Source: Liquorilactobacillus hordei DSM 19519
GTDB lineage: Bacteria > Bacillota > Bacilli > Lactobacillales > Lactobacillaceae
Direction: 5' to 3'
DNA: 64,000 bases
NCBI RefSeq assembly: GCF_019443985.1
Contig: NZ_CP049303.1
Span: 1,178,001-1,242,000, forward strand
Both the position numbers and the translations under genes were made by a program. How positions within the stretch are numbered: the first letter of the stretch is position 1; each line of letters opens with the position of its first letter. Positions 44,939 through 53,613 of this stretch are shown piece after piece. The notes beneath the pieces were generated by a model. It saw only the letters and a program-made list of their open reading frames with translations, made no database searches and was not told where the DNA came from.

Positions 44939-46348
44939 ATGAGTAGTATTTTTAGAAAAAAGAGTGTAGCGGAGCTTACAAGTGGAGCAACACCCCTTAG
45001 ACGTACACTGCGCACTATGGATCTAACTTTTCTAGGAATTGGTGCCATTATTGGTACTGGGATTTTTGTTTTAACAGGTAAAGGTGCTCTAACAGCAGGG
45101 CCTGCATTGTCTCTATCATTTTTAATTGCTGCTATCTGTTGTGGATTTGCTGGTTTGTGTTATGCAGAGTTTGCATCGATTGCTCCTGTTGCTGGATCAG
45201 CATATACATATTCTTACGTAGCATTTGGTGAAGTTATTGCCTTTATTATTGGTTGGGATTTGATTTTGGAATATGCATTGGGTGCTGCAACAGTTTCAGT
45301 TGGTTGGTCAGGCTACTTTGTTAACTTGTTGGATAATATGGGAATTCATATACCAACAGTTTTGACGGCTGCTGCAGGAACAACTCCGGGTGTCAACACA
45401 GTATTCAACTTACCAGCCTTTTTGATAGTTATCTTGATTACATGGATTATCTCAATTGGGATTAATTCAACCAAACGTGTTAATGACACAATGGTTATTT
45501 TGAAGCTTGCTGTTATTGTATTATTCATTATCTGTACTGTTTGGTTTATTAAACCACATAACTGGGTACCATTTTCACCATATGGTTGGTTCTCAACACA
45601 TGCAGGGACCAAGGCCGGAATTATTCCAGCTGCATCAATCGTATTTTTTGCTTTTATTGGCTTTGATTCAGTTGCATCAAGTGCTGAAGAAACAATTAAT
45701 CCAAGTAAGACTCTACCACGCGGCATTTTGTTGTCACTTTTGATTTCTACAGTACTTTATATTATCATGACATTGATTATGACTGGGGTTGTTAAGTACA
45801 CTGTATTCAACAAGTTCCTTAATGCTCCAATCTTGGCAGTCCTTGCTTCAACTGGTCAAACATGGTTATCAGTGATTGTAAGTATTGGTGCTATCTTAGG
45901 TATGACAACTGTTATCTTGGTTCAGCTCTATGGTCAATCAAGAATTACTTATTCAATGTCACGTGACGGATTATTTCCTAAGTTCTTTGGAGAAGTTAGT
46001 GATAAGTATAAGACTCCATTTAAGGGAACATGGTTCTTTGGTGTCATCACAGCTATTGCTGGAGGTTTTATCAACCTTAATATTTTGTCAGAACTTGTAA
46101 ACATTGGTACTTTGACAGCCTTTATTCTTGTTTCCGCAGGGGTTCTGTGGATGCGTAAAACACAACCAGATCTTCATCGTGGGTTCCGCGCGCCAGGGGT
46201 TCCTGTGACACCAATTATTGCTATCATCTTTTGTTTAGTTTTAATTGCAGGGCTTAACTGGGAGACTTGGGTAAGATTCCTTGTCTGGTTTGCAATTGGT
46301 ATGGTACTTTACTTCTTATATGGTCGCAAACATTCATTAATGAATTAA
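44939..46348 (+). CDS. Amino-acid permease, cationic amino acid transporter (CAT) type
   Basis: 469 residues, 12 helices, APC superfamily. The first helix carries [15 protein letters not shown], the signature for substrate binding, and the consensus [23 protein letters not shown] follows helix 6 (cited here as GFDSVA and AEETINP). Closest in style to Bacillus YfnA-like CAT transporters, so uptake of a neutral or basic amino acid with protons. The start at 44939 has AAAGGTGA upstream; an ATG at 44894 gives a 15-residue extension without support. Monocistronic with a long AT-rich leader. Confidence 0.88.
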   Translation: MSSIFRKKSVAELTSGATPLRRTLRTMDLTFLGIGAIIGTGIFVLTGKGALTAGPALSLSFLIAAICCGFAGLCYAEFASIAPVAGSAYTYSYVAFGEVIAFIIGWDLILEYALGAATVSVGWSGYFVNLLDNMGIHIPTVLTAAAGTTPGVNTVFNLPAFLIVILITWIISIGINSTKRVNDTMVILKLAVIVLFIICTVWFIKPHNWVPFSPYGWFSTHAGTKAGIIPAASIVFFAFIGFDSVASSAEETINPSKTLPRGILLSLLISTVLYIIMTLIMTGVVKYTVFNKFLNAPILAVLASTGQTWLSVIVSIGAILGMTTVILVQLYGQSRITYSMSRDGLFPKFFGEVSDKYKTPFKGTWFFGVITAIAGGFINLNILSELVNIGTLTAFILVSAGVLWMRKTQPDLHRGFRAPGVPVTPIIAIIFCLVLIAGLNWETWVRFLVWFAIGMVLYFLYGRKHSLMN

Positions 46349-46400
46349 ATATTATAGAGATAGAAAAGTAAAGCACATTAGCATATCCAATTTTTTTAAG

Positions 46401-46517
46401 GTACTTTGCTATGAACAATTCAAAGTTAGACGGAGAGTTTTGACCTATGGAACATGTTTATACGAAATAATTATAGAAGAGATTGGATCAAAATTTAGTT
46501 TTGGCTAATCTCTTTTT
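46401..46517 (+). repeat. Intergenic repeat, copy 4 (ends in terminator hairpin)
   Basis: GTACTTTGCTATGA start shared with copy 5, then GGAGAGTTTTGACC, TATGGAACA, TTTATACGAAATAATTA, GATCAAAATT. The end forms AAGAGATT/AATCTCTT with T-run, a probable terminator for the amino-acid permease. The remainder of the 46349-46702 gap is AT-rich with promoter-like boxes before codB and no gene. Confidence 0.75.
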
Positions 46518-46702
46518 ATATTGTTATGAATAAAGGAATTTGATAAGTCAAAATTATCACTATATAGCATACTTTCGTTGTTCATGACCTAATGAGACTT
46601 AGTAGGGAAATGAAATAATTAGGTATCTACACAAAAAATCTTCTCTAACTAAGAATATTATAATATACTTTAATATTAGATTGAGAAAGAGGAGAGAGTG
46701 GA

Positions 46703-48064
46703 ATGAATAAAGACAAAGAAAAGATCTTGAGTGTTTCTATCGAGGAACGCCGAACATCATCGTGGGATATGTTTGCAACCTGGGTAGGTGCCAATGCAAA
46801 CAATGGTACTTGGTATATTGGGGGAGTTCTTGCTGCGTGTGGCTTCTTTGCTGCAATGAATGTTTTAGTATTCTCATCAGCCCTATCATATGTTTTCTTA
46901 TCATTGATAGGATTTATTGGATATAAAACTGGAGTTTCAACAATGGGAATCAGTCGCGCATCGTTTGGAATTCGCGGAAGTTTCTTGCCATCATTGATTA
47001 ATTTTACACAATTTATTGGATGGACTGCAGTTAACACCTTTATTGCGGCTACATCTGTCAGTTATCTTTTACATGATTTAATTGGGTTGCCTCTATTCGG
47101 TCAACCTGGTGGAAACACAGGGATGTTCTTGGGAATTGCAGTAATGAGTGTTTTACATATTATCAGTATTGCAAGTGGTTCTCGTTCTGTGCAACTGATT
47201 GAACGTGTCGGAATAATTCTTGTCTTTATTTTTGTTTTTTGGGAATCAATTGTTGTTTTCAAGACTGTCTCACTTGAACAGATTGCTGCGTGGGATGTGC
47301 CAAGCAAATTCAGGATGAATGGCGGATCAGCAATTGATACAGTTGCAGCTTTTAACCTTGCGTGGGTAACGGCAGGAGCCGATTTCACACGTTTTACGAA
47401 GAAGAAAAGTGATTCAACGGTAGTTCCTTTTGCTGGAGCATTGGTGGGAGTTCTTTGGTTTGCCTTTATTGGTCTAGTTGCAACAATCAGTATTGCTGTT
47501 TCTTCAGGCGCATATGATCCGAATAATTCTGATCCAAGTGCTATCGCAAGTAAGTTAGGCCTCGGAATTATTGCATTACTTGTTATTATTTTAACCAGTA
47601 TGACCGCAAATGCAGTTAATCTGATGGCAGCAGGTTCTGCACTTTCTAATGTTTTTCCTAAACTAAGTCTAAAAGTTTCTCTATGGATTGTTGCGTTGTT
47701 AGCCACAATTGTAACTTTCATTCCAATGATTTTGGGGAGTTTTTTGAATGCCTTCACTGTTTTTCTTGATTATATTGGAATGGTACTTGGACCGATTATT
47801 AGCATCATTATAGTAGATTTCTATCTTTTGAAGAAAAAAGAATATAAGGTAACTGAACTGACAAAGCAAAATGGAATATATTGGTATCGTGGTGGAATTA
47901 ACTGGATTGCGGTAATCACATGGGTAATCGGAGCAGGCTTATTTTTTGTTTTACAGAAAATTAACTTTTTAAGTATCACGGTTGGAGCAACATTTATCGA
48001 CATGCTGCTTAGTGCAGTATTATACTTTGCCTTAATGAAGGTTATTGAGAAAGGGAGAGATTAG
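46703..48064 (+). CDS. codB: Cytosine permease (NCS1 family)
   Basis: 453 residues, 12 helices. NCS1 features: RRTSSWDMFATWVGANANNG at the N-terminus, STMGISRASFGIRGS (about 78-92) and the mid-protein DFTRF. The next gene, starting at the base after the stop codon, is cytosine deaminase, so cytosine is the likely substrate; it would be imported with protons. ATG at 46703 after AGAGGAGAGAG. Confidence 0.92.
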   Translation: MNKDKEKILSVSIEERRTSSWDMFATWVGANANNGTWYIGGVLAACGFFAAMNVLVFSSALSYVFLSLIGFIGYKTGVSTMGISRASFGIRGSFLPSLINFTQFIGWTAVNTFIAATSVSYLLHDLIGLPLFGQPGGNTGMFLGIAVMSVLHIISIASGSRSVQLIERVGIILVFIFVFWESIVVFKTVSLEQIAAWDVPSKFRMNGGSAIDTVAAFNLAWVTAGADFTRFTKKKSDSTVVPFAGALVGVLWFAFIGLVATISIAVSSGAYDPNNSDPSAIASKLGLGIIALLVIILTSMTANAVNLMAAGSALSNVFPKLSLKVSLWIVALLATIVTFIPMILGSFLNAFTVFLDYIGMVLGPIISIIIVDFYLLKKKEYKVTELTKQNGIYWYRGGINWIAVITWVIGAGLFFVLQKINFLSITVGATFIDMLLSAVLYFALMKVIEKGRD

Positions 48065-49303
48065 ATGCTAATTAGTAACGTTCATATTGATAATGAGCAG
48101 GAATTAAAAAGTATCCGAATTGAAGATGGCAAATTCACTGAAATTGATGCAAATCTAAAGCCAAAATTAGATGAAGAAGTAATTGATGGGGGAGGTCATC
48201 TTCTGTTACCTCCTTTTATTGATTCACACATTCATTTGGATGCGACGCTAACAGCAGGTCAGCCAGAATGGAACCAGACGGGAACCCTTTTTGATGGAAT
48301 TAGAATTTGGTCTGAGCGCAAAAAAAGTTTGACGATTCAAGATGTTAAGGAACGCGCCCGAAAAACAATCTATCGTCAGATTAAATTCGGGATTCAACAT
48401 GTTCGTAGCCATGTGGATACTACAGATCCCAACTTAATTGCCCTACAAGCATTATTAGAACTTAGGGAAGAATTAAAAGATGTTGTTAACTTGCAATTAG
48501 TCGCCTTTCCACAAGAGGGAATCTTGTCATTTCCTAATGGAAAAGAATTGTTGGAACAGGCTCTTAAAGAAGGAGCAGATGTTGTTGGTGGAATCCCTCA
48601 TTATGAATTCAACCATTTTTATGGGGCTGACTCGCTCAAGTATCTAGTTAGTCTGGCAGAGAAGTATGGGACTTTGATTGATGTTCATTGTGATGAGATT
48701 GATGACCCAGCAACGCGCAATCTTGAAGTTCTCGCAACTTTAGCATATGAGTCAGGTTTAAAAAATCGTGTAACTGCAAGCCATACAACGGCCATGGGCT
48801 CTTACAATGATGCATATACTTATAAGTTGTTCAGATTATTGAAGATGGCAGACATGAACTTTGTTTCCAATCCATTAGTTAATATGCATCTAGGTGGCCG
48901 TTTTGATACATATCCGAAACGACGTGGTCTAACACGCGTGAAGGAATTATCAGAAGCAGGGATTAATGTGTCTTTTGGTGAAGATGATGTCCAAGATCCA
49001 TGGAGTCCTCTAGGTGATGGAAATATGTTAGATCCAGTCCACATGGGTGTATATGCTGCACAATTAATGGGGTACGAGCAACTGCAAGCGTCCTATAATT
49101 ATGTAACGTATAATGCAGCTAAAACATTGAATATCAGCGAAAAATATGGGATAAAAGTAGGATTGCCAGCGAACTGTATTTTATTAAATGGAGCGGACTT
49201 TTACAATGTGTTAAACAAGCATTCTGAGGTTCTCTATAATATTAGGGGTGGCAAAATTTTGGCAAAAACTATTCCAGCACAATCAGAGTTGTTTATCAAA
49301 TGA
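48065..49303 (+). CDS. codA: Cytosine deaminase
   Basis: 412 residues, amidohydrolase fold. Hydrolyses cytosine to uracil and ammonia. Metal ligands: H in DSHIHLDA, H in DVHCDEIDDP with the catalytic glutamate, H in ASHTTAMG, and aspartate in SFGEDDVQDPW. Length and order match the E. coli-type enzyme. Starts directly after codB with no gap, so the two are one operon for salvage of cytosine as a pyrimidine and nitrogen source. Confidence 0.93.
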   Translation: MLISNVHIDNEQELKSIRIEDGKFTEIDANLKPKLDEEVIDGGGHLLLPPFIDSHIHLDATLTAGQPEWNQTGTLFDGIRIWSERKKSLTIQDVKERARKTIYRQIKFGIQHVRSHVDTTDPNLIALQALLELREELKDVVNLQLVAFPQEGILSFPNGKELLEQALKEGADVVGGIPHYEFNHFYGADSLKYLVSLAEKYGTLIDVHCDEIDDPATRNLEVLATLAYESGLKNRVTASHTTAMGSYNDAYTYKLFRLLKMADMNFVSNPLVNMHLGGRFDTYPKRRGLTRVKELSEAGINVSFGEDDVQDPWSPLGDGNMLDPVHMGVYAAQLMGYEQLQASYNYVTYNAAKTLNISEKYGIKVGLPANCILLNGADFYNVLNKHSEVLYNIRGGKILAKTIPAQSELFIK

Positions 49304-49344
49304 CGGAGCATTGAAAAGTTCTTTTGTTAAAAACTCATGCAATT

Positions 49345-49388
49345 AAAGTTGCCAAATTGTAGTCAAAGTTGCACTATAAGGGTATAGT
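49345..49388. promoter_or_regulatory. Direct and inverted repeats in the promoter of the next gene
   Basis: AAAGTTGC occurs twice, at 49345-49352 and 49365-49372, exactly two helical turns apart, and is followed by the perfect inverted repeat ACTATA-AGGG-TATAGT (49373-49388), which overlaps the likely -10 box (TATAAG, 49375-49380). This suggests an activator or repressor specific to this promoter; no regulator gene lies next to it. Confidence 0.45.
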
Positions 49389-49413
49389 TACTGAAAAGGA
49401 AGTGCAGATAGTT

Positions 49414-50448
49414 ATGGTTGAGATGATGAATGCTGTTGGATATACAGAACATTTACCAATATCTGAAGAGAAGAGTCTGTTTGATTTTAAAACGGTTAAG
49501 CCAACTCCTACGGGGCACGACTTATTAGTTAAGATAGAAGCAATTGCTGTAAATCCAGTTGATATTAGTACTCGTAAAAATGAAAAAGAACAGATAGATC
49601 AGAATAATCCCAAAATTCTTGGGTGGGATGCATTGGGCGAAGTTGTTGATTGTGGTGATGAAGTTCGTTTGTTCGAAAAGGGTGAACGCGTTTTTTATGC
49701 TGGAGCAATTGATCGTCCAGGTTCTAATGCAGACTATCAGTTAATTGATGAGCGGCTTGTAGCACTTGCACCAAAAAAGTTAACACAACAACAAAGTGTG
49801 GCGATGCCCCTGACATCATTAACGGCTTGGGAAGCACTGTTTGAGAAACTCCAGATATCAAGGACTAACAAAATTGAAAACGCAAAGAAAACAATTTTGA
49901 TTATCAATGGTGCTGGCGGAGTTGGATCAATTGCTACTCAACTTGCCGCTTGGGCGGGACTTAAAGTTATCGCCACAGCCTCAAGGGAGGAGACAGTGCA
50001 TTGGACATTGGCACATGGTGCAGTTGACACAATCAATCATAGAATTGATATGCCAACACAATTAAAGGCAAAGGGCATCGAAGGCGTTGATTATATCCTG
50101 CAACTTAGTGATATAGATGGACACTGGACAGAGATGGCAGAAATGATTAAACCTAATGGGCGAATTACATCAATTACTGGTAATCAAAAACCACTGGACT
50201 TAGGGTTGCTAAAGCCAAAAAGTGTGACTTTTTCATGGGAATGGATGTATACCAAGTCTTTCTATCAATTACCCGAGATGATTTCACAACATGAGATCCT
50301 TGAGAAAATTTCAAGAATGCTAAATGATGGTGTTCTAAAATCAACCGTGACAGAAGTATTGCATACCGTTAATGCTGCCACGTTACGTAAGGCACATAAA
50401 ATGATTGAAACTAACCACACAATTGGGAAAATTGTTATATGCAATTAA
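49414..50448 (+). CDS. Zinc-type alcohol dehydrogenase-like (MDR) oxidoreductase
   Basis: 344 residues, medium-chain reductase family (zinc-type alcohol dehydrogenase-like, no evident zinc cysteines). The pattern AVGYTEHLPI at the N-terminus, GWDALGEVVDCG, and Rossmann GAGGVGSIATQLA (about 172-184) are present. Probably an NADPH-dependent quinone or enone reductase. ATG at 49414 has AAGGAAG ten bases upstream; ATG at 49426 matches the usual family start better and is an alternative. A single gene with its own marked promoter. Confidence 0.82.
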   Translation: MVEMMNAVGYTEHLPISEEKSLFDFKTVKPTPTGHDLLVKIEAIAVNPVDISTRKNEKEQIDQNNPKILGWDALGEVVDCGDEVRLFEKGERVFYAGAIDRPGSNADYQLIDERLVALAPKKLTQQQSVAMPLTSLTAWEALFEKLQISRTNKIENAKKTILIINGAGGVGSIATQLAAWAGLKVIATASREETVHWTLAHGAVDTINHRIDMPTQLKAKGIEGVDYILQLSDIDGHWTEMAEMIKPNGRITSITGNQKPLDLGLLKPKSVTFSWEWMYTKSFYQLPEMISQHEILEKISRMLNDGVLKSTVTEVLHTVNAATLRKAHKMIETNHTIGKIVICN

Positions 50449-50489
50449 TATAATTGTGCAGTGCAAAATAATGCTTGGAGGGACTTTTA

Positions 50490-51425
50490 ATGAAAAAGGC
50501 GCTTATACTGCTGAGTTTAAAAGACACTCAATTAGAATATTTGCGAACTAAATATCCAAATGTCGAATTTACAACCGATTCTAGCGACTACATGGATGCT
50601 GAAATTATTCTCGGATGGAAGATTTCTCAGGCAGATGAATTATTAAAAAGCACAAAACTTAAGTGGGTTCAATCAAAATCAGCAGGTGTTGATTATTTTC
50701 CGTTAACTGAGTTTGCAAAACGCAAAATTAAATTGACAACTGCTTCTGGGTTGCATTCTCGCTATATCGCTGAGACTGTTGCAGCATATTTATTGATGGA
50801 AAACAGAGGGTTAAGACCTGTTATTAAGAATCCAGGTGTCTGGGATGAACCAGAAGTTTATGAGACTTCCGAGCAGACAGCATTGATTTTTGGAACAGGT
50901 AATATCGGTAAGGAGATAGCACGTTACTGTCACTTTTTTGGAATGAAAACAATTGGGGTAAACCGGCATGGGATGGATAATAGCCTAGTAACTGATTTTG
51001 ATGAAGTTATCAGCATAGCTGAGTTTGAATCAGCTAAAGATAAGTATGTTGCAGATTATGTTATTAATATTATGCCAGGAACTCGAGCTACCAACGGTTT
51101 TTTTAACAGAGAGCGAATGGAAAAAATTGACTCAGGTTATTCTTTTATTAATGTCGGACGTGGCACTTCTGTAGTTACTTCAGATTTAAAAAAATTATTG
51201 GCTGATAACTATATTAAGAGCGCATATCTAGATGTTTTTGAAGAAGAACCACTTAACCCAGATTCATCGTTGTGGCATTCATCTAAGATTATAGCGACTC
51301 CACATATTTCAGGGTTAATGGCACATTTTAAGGATAATTTTCTTCCTTTATTTGATGATAATCTTGAAAAATATCTGGCGAATGAAGAATTACACAACCT
51401 TGTTGATCTGAGTACGGGGTATTAG
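50490..51425 (+). CDS. D-2-hydroxyacid dehydrogenase family protein
   Basis: 311 residues. NAD-binding GTGNIGKEIA (about 140-149), catalytic arginine in NVGRGTS, glutamate in FEEEPL and histidine in TPHISG: the complete triad of the family. Substrate not clear; the group includes glyoxylate/hydroxypyruvate reductases and D-lactate dehydrogenase-like enzymes. The start at 50490 is fixed by GGAGGG seven bases upstream; the longer frame includes that site. Followed 12 bases later by the T-box promoter. Confidence 0.85.
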   Translation: MKKALILLSLKDTQLEYLRTKYPNVEFTTDSSDYMDAEIILGWKISQADELLKSTKLKWVQSKSAGVDYFPLTEFAKRKIKLTTASGLHSRYIAETVAAYLLMENRGLRPVIKNPGVWDEPEVYETSEQTALIFGTGNIGKEIARYCHFFGMKTIGVNRHGMDNSLVTDFDEVISIAEFESAKDKYVADYVINIMPGTRATNGFFNRERMEKIDSGYSFINVGRGTSVVTSDLKKLLADNYIKSAYLDVFEEEPLNPDSSLWHSSKIIATPHISGLMAHFKDNFLPLFDDNLEKYLANEELHNLVDLSTGY

Positions 51426-51437
51426 AAGCAATCAATA

Positions 51438-51735
51438 TTGATTTTACTAACTATTTATTGTAAAATCACATCATTCTTAATATTGACTGTGAGAGAATGA
51501 GTAATCTTCGGATTTTCACAAGAGAGTCGTGGTAGCTGCAAAGCGATGCTAGTCTGAAGGCGAATAATGGTTCTTTAGAAGTCTGAGATGGTGAGTTAGT
51601 TGCATAGAAGCAAGCCATTATCCGGTTGATACCCGTTATTAATTGATATCTTAGATATTTTTAAGGGACCAGTATGGTCTGAAGAATGGTGGTACCGCGC
51701 TCAAGCGCCCTTTCAGTTGAAGGGGCGCTTTTTTT
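51438..51735 (+). ncRNA. Orphan asparagine-specific T-box leader
   Basis: A full T-box: promoter TTGATT (51438) - 17 - TAAAAT (51461-51466); Stem I with lower stem AGAGAAT (51492-51498) / GTTCTTT (51570-51576), AGTA loop (51500), upper stem TCTTCGGATT (51505-51514) / AGTCTGAAGG (51551-51560), AGAGAG bulge, distal stem GTCGT/GCGAT; the T-box loop GGTACCGCG (51691-51699); and terminator GCGCC...GGCGC with T-run (51705-51735). By analogy with the tyrS leader (GAAC-UAC), GAAU at 51562 is followed by codon AAU (51566-51568), so the specifier is asparagine. No plus-strand gene follows. Confidence 0.85.
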
Positions 51736-51766
51736 ATTTTAGAAGAATTTTAAAAGTAAGATTGAG

Positions 51767-52333
51767 TTATTGATAACTGCGTAATTTTGGAGGAGAGTAT
51801 GTATCGATAAATTCGGTGACCTCACTCAATGTTTCTGCAAAGCATAACTTATTCAGGTGTGCAGTACTTAAAAAATTCGTAGTTACCATCTGATTGAAGA
51901 ATTGTTCAAGCAAGTCATAGTAATGATTAATATTCAATAATATGCAAGGACTTGAATTATCACCGATACGAGTCCATGAATAGGCCTCAACAATTTCTTC
52001 AAGAGTACCAACTCCACCAGGAAGAGCAATGCAAACGTCTGCTAATTCAATCATTCTCTTTTTACGTAAGGCCATGTCTGCAACGACTTCTAATTTTGTG
52101 ATACCAGATAAAGCAACATTGCGATCAAATAAGTTTTGCGGTAATATACCAGTGACTCTTCCGCCATTTTCTAAGACAGAGTTAGCTAAAATACCCATCA
52201 GTCCGTATTTTCCACCACCATAGATTAGTTCGTAGTTGTTTGAAACAATCCATTTGCCAAGTTCAAAGGCAGCTTTCTTAAAATGTGGATCTTCGCCCGT
52301 TGACGCTCCACAGTATACTGCAATTTTTTTCAA
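51767..52333 (-). CDS. LOG-family protein (TIGR00730 group)
   Basis: 188 residues, Rossmann-like. The family signature PGGVGTLEE (about 105-113) and the N-terminal VYCGASTGEDPHF are present. Members hydrolyse nucleoside monophosphates to base and ribose phosphate (cytokinin-activating type); the bacterial role is unclear, possibly nucleotide clean-up. Start TTG at 52333 with GAGGTGAT six bases upstream. Convergent with the orphan T-box, which ends 32 bases from its stop. Confidence 0.88.
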   Translation of the reverse strand: MKKIAVYCGASTGEDPHFKKAAFELGKWIVSNNYELIYGGGKYGLMGILANSVLENGGRVTGILPQNLFDRNVALSGITKLEVVADMALRKKRMIELADVCIALPGGVGTLEEIVEAYSWTRIGDNSSPCILLNINHYYDLLEQFFNQMVTTNFLSTAHLNKLCFAETLSEVTEFIDTYSPPKLRSYQ

Positions 52334-52348
52334 ATTATATCACCTCAT

Positions 52349-52452
52349 GTGGCTGTGCCAAAAATTGAATTTTGACCCAGTCTCGCTAATTATTTCGTAT
52401 AAGCGTGTTCCATAAGACAAAATTCTCCGTCTACTCATAGCAAAGTACTCGC
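52349..52452 (-). repeat. Intergenic repeat, copy 5
   Basis: On the minus strand: GTACTTTGCTATGA, GGAGAATTTTGTC, TTATGGAACA, CTTATACGAAATAATTAG, GGGTCAAAATTCAATTTTTGGC. Nearly identical in parts to copy 4. It reaches into the 5' end of the LOG gene's leader. Confidence 0.75.
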
Positions 52453-52590
52453 TCTGATTGTAATTTCGAGTTGTGACTCAAGTTTTTCCAACTTATGTTA
52501 CACTATTTTATTGTAGCACGTAATATGATTGTCATAGCAATAACAAAGTTTAACGATTAATTTTATTTTACCCGTAAGGAGATAGTAATA

Positions 52591-52980
52591 ATGAATTTTA
52601 AAAATATTATAAGTGTAGCTTTTTTTGGATTTATTGGTGGAATCCTTCGTTATTTGCTTGGAGTTTGGTTTGATTTTAATGGCACAATCATCGTTAATAT
52701 ATTAGGGTGTTTCTTGTTAGCATTTCTTACATATTTCTTATTAGAATCAGAAACACCAGCTTCTTGGATTACACTTGGTTTGGGAACAGGACTTATTGGT
52801 TCTTTTACAACTTTTTCAAGTTTTTGCTTGGATACTGTTAAAATTACGGAAATACATGCACATACATATTTATTAATTTATTTAATAATAAGCGTAGTTG
52901 GCGGCTATTTAAGCACATTTTTCGGAATGAAGTTAGGCAGGTTAAGCGGACGCAATATTAAGAGGGGGAATCGCATGTGA
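52591..52980 (+). CDS. crcB: Fluoride channel subunit CrcB/Fluc (first of a pair)
   Basis: 129 residues, four helices. Family features: GGILRYLLG (about 15-23), the NILGCFLLAF stretch with the conserved asparagine, GLGTGLIGSFTTFSSF (about 65-80), and the central TFS turn. Fluc channels export fluoride down its gradient as dual-topology or paired subunits. Ribosome site AAGGAGA. Paired with the next gene, as often in Firmicutes where the two form a heterodimer. No fluoride riboswitch is apparent upstream. Confidence 0.9.
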   Translation: MNFKNIISVAFFGFIGGILRYLLGVWFDFNGTIIVNILGCFLLAFLTYFLLESETPASWITLGLGTGLIGSFTTFSSFCLDTVKITEIHAHTYLLIYLIISVVGGYLSTFFGMKLGRLSGRNIKRGNRM

Positions 52981-53333
52981 TTTATTTTGTAGGACTTGGA
53001 GCGGCATTGGGTTCGATTTTACGATATTTAGTTACTACAGCAATTAAAAAGAAGTCACAGACAATTTGGCCAACTGCAACACTATTAATTAATTTATCGG
53101 GTTCATTTTTGCTAGGAATGTTATATGGGTTAGCTACCATCAAAGTTGCGTACTTAATAATAGGTGTTGGTATCCTTGGTGGGTTTACAACTTTTTCAAC
53201 AATGAATACGGAAATCTTGGGACTAGTTAGAAGTCGAAAATGTATATATGCATGGTGGTATGCAGGAACAAGTTATTTAGTTGGAATTGCTTTATCTTTC
53301 TTAGGGGTTATTCTGGGCAATATAATTAAGTAA
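52977..53333 (+). CDS. crcB: Fluoride channel subunit CrcB/Fluc (second of a pair)
   Basis: 118 residues, four helices: GAALGSILRYL, LLINLSGSFLLGML and GILGGFTTFSTMNTE. Start GTG at 52977 overlaps the previous stop (GTGA) and follows AGAGGGGG; coupled translation fits a heterodimer with the first subunit. The 280-base gap that follows (to 53613) holds an AT-rich stretch with a loose CTGTA/TTACAG repeat and the promoter region of the EAL gene; no gene is seen. Confidence 0.9.
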   Translation: MIYFVGLGAALGSILRYLVTTAIKKKSQTIWPTATLLINLSGSFLLGMLYGLATIKVAYLIIGVGILGGFTTFSTMNTEILGLVRSRKCIYAWWYAGTSYLVGIALSFLGVILGNIIK

Positions 53334-53613
53334 AGTTGAGGTTGCTGTAGATATAATTTATTACAGATAATCATTCTTAAGGTATTTAAAATTTTATTTT
53401 ACTTCCGATAGTAAATAAAGCGACTTAAATGTTTATCTGACTTTAAATTAATAATTATTCATCTGGATGAATTTATGTATATAATACTATTATGTAAGGA
53501 ATACCTTTTCAATTTTTAAAAGCAAATAGGTTGTACAGATTTTTAGTGAGATAACAATAAAAGTTACGCTGGACCGCTGATTTTATAATTATATCTCTTA
53601 AAGGAATGGTCAA

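Noticed and set aside
45346..45726. 126-codon minus-strand frame opposite the amino-acid permease
   Set aside because: Same reason: antisense shadow of a real membrane-protein gene.
47101..47757. 218-codon minus-strand frame opposite codB
   Set aside because: Opposite a well-conserved permease, composition of a mirrored membrane protein, no ribosome site.
52500..52590. Fluoride riboswitch before crcB
   Set aside because: I could not find the conserved GG-GAUGG and CCGCC-type parts; leader is short and AT-rich.
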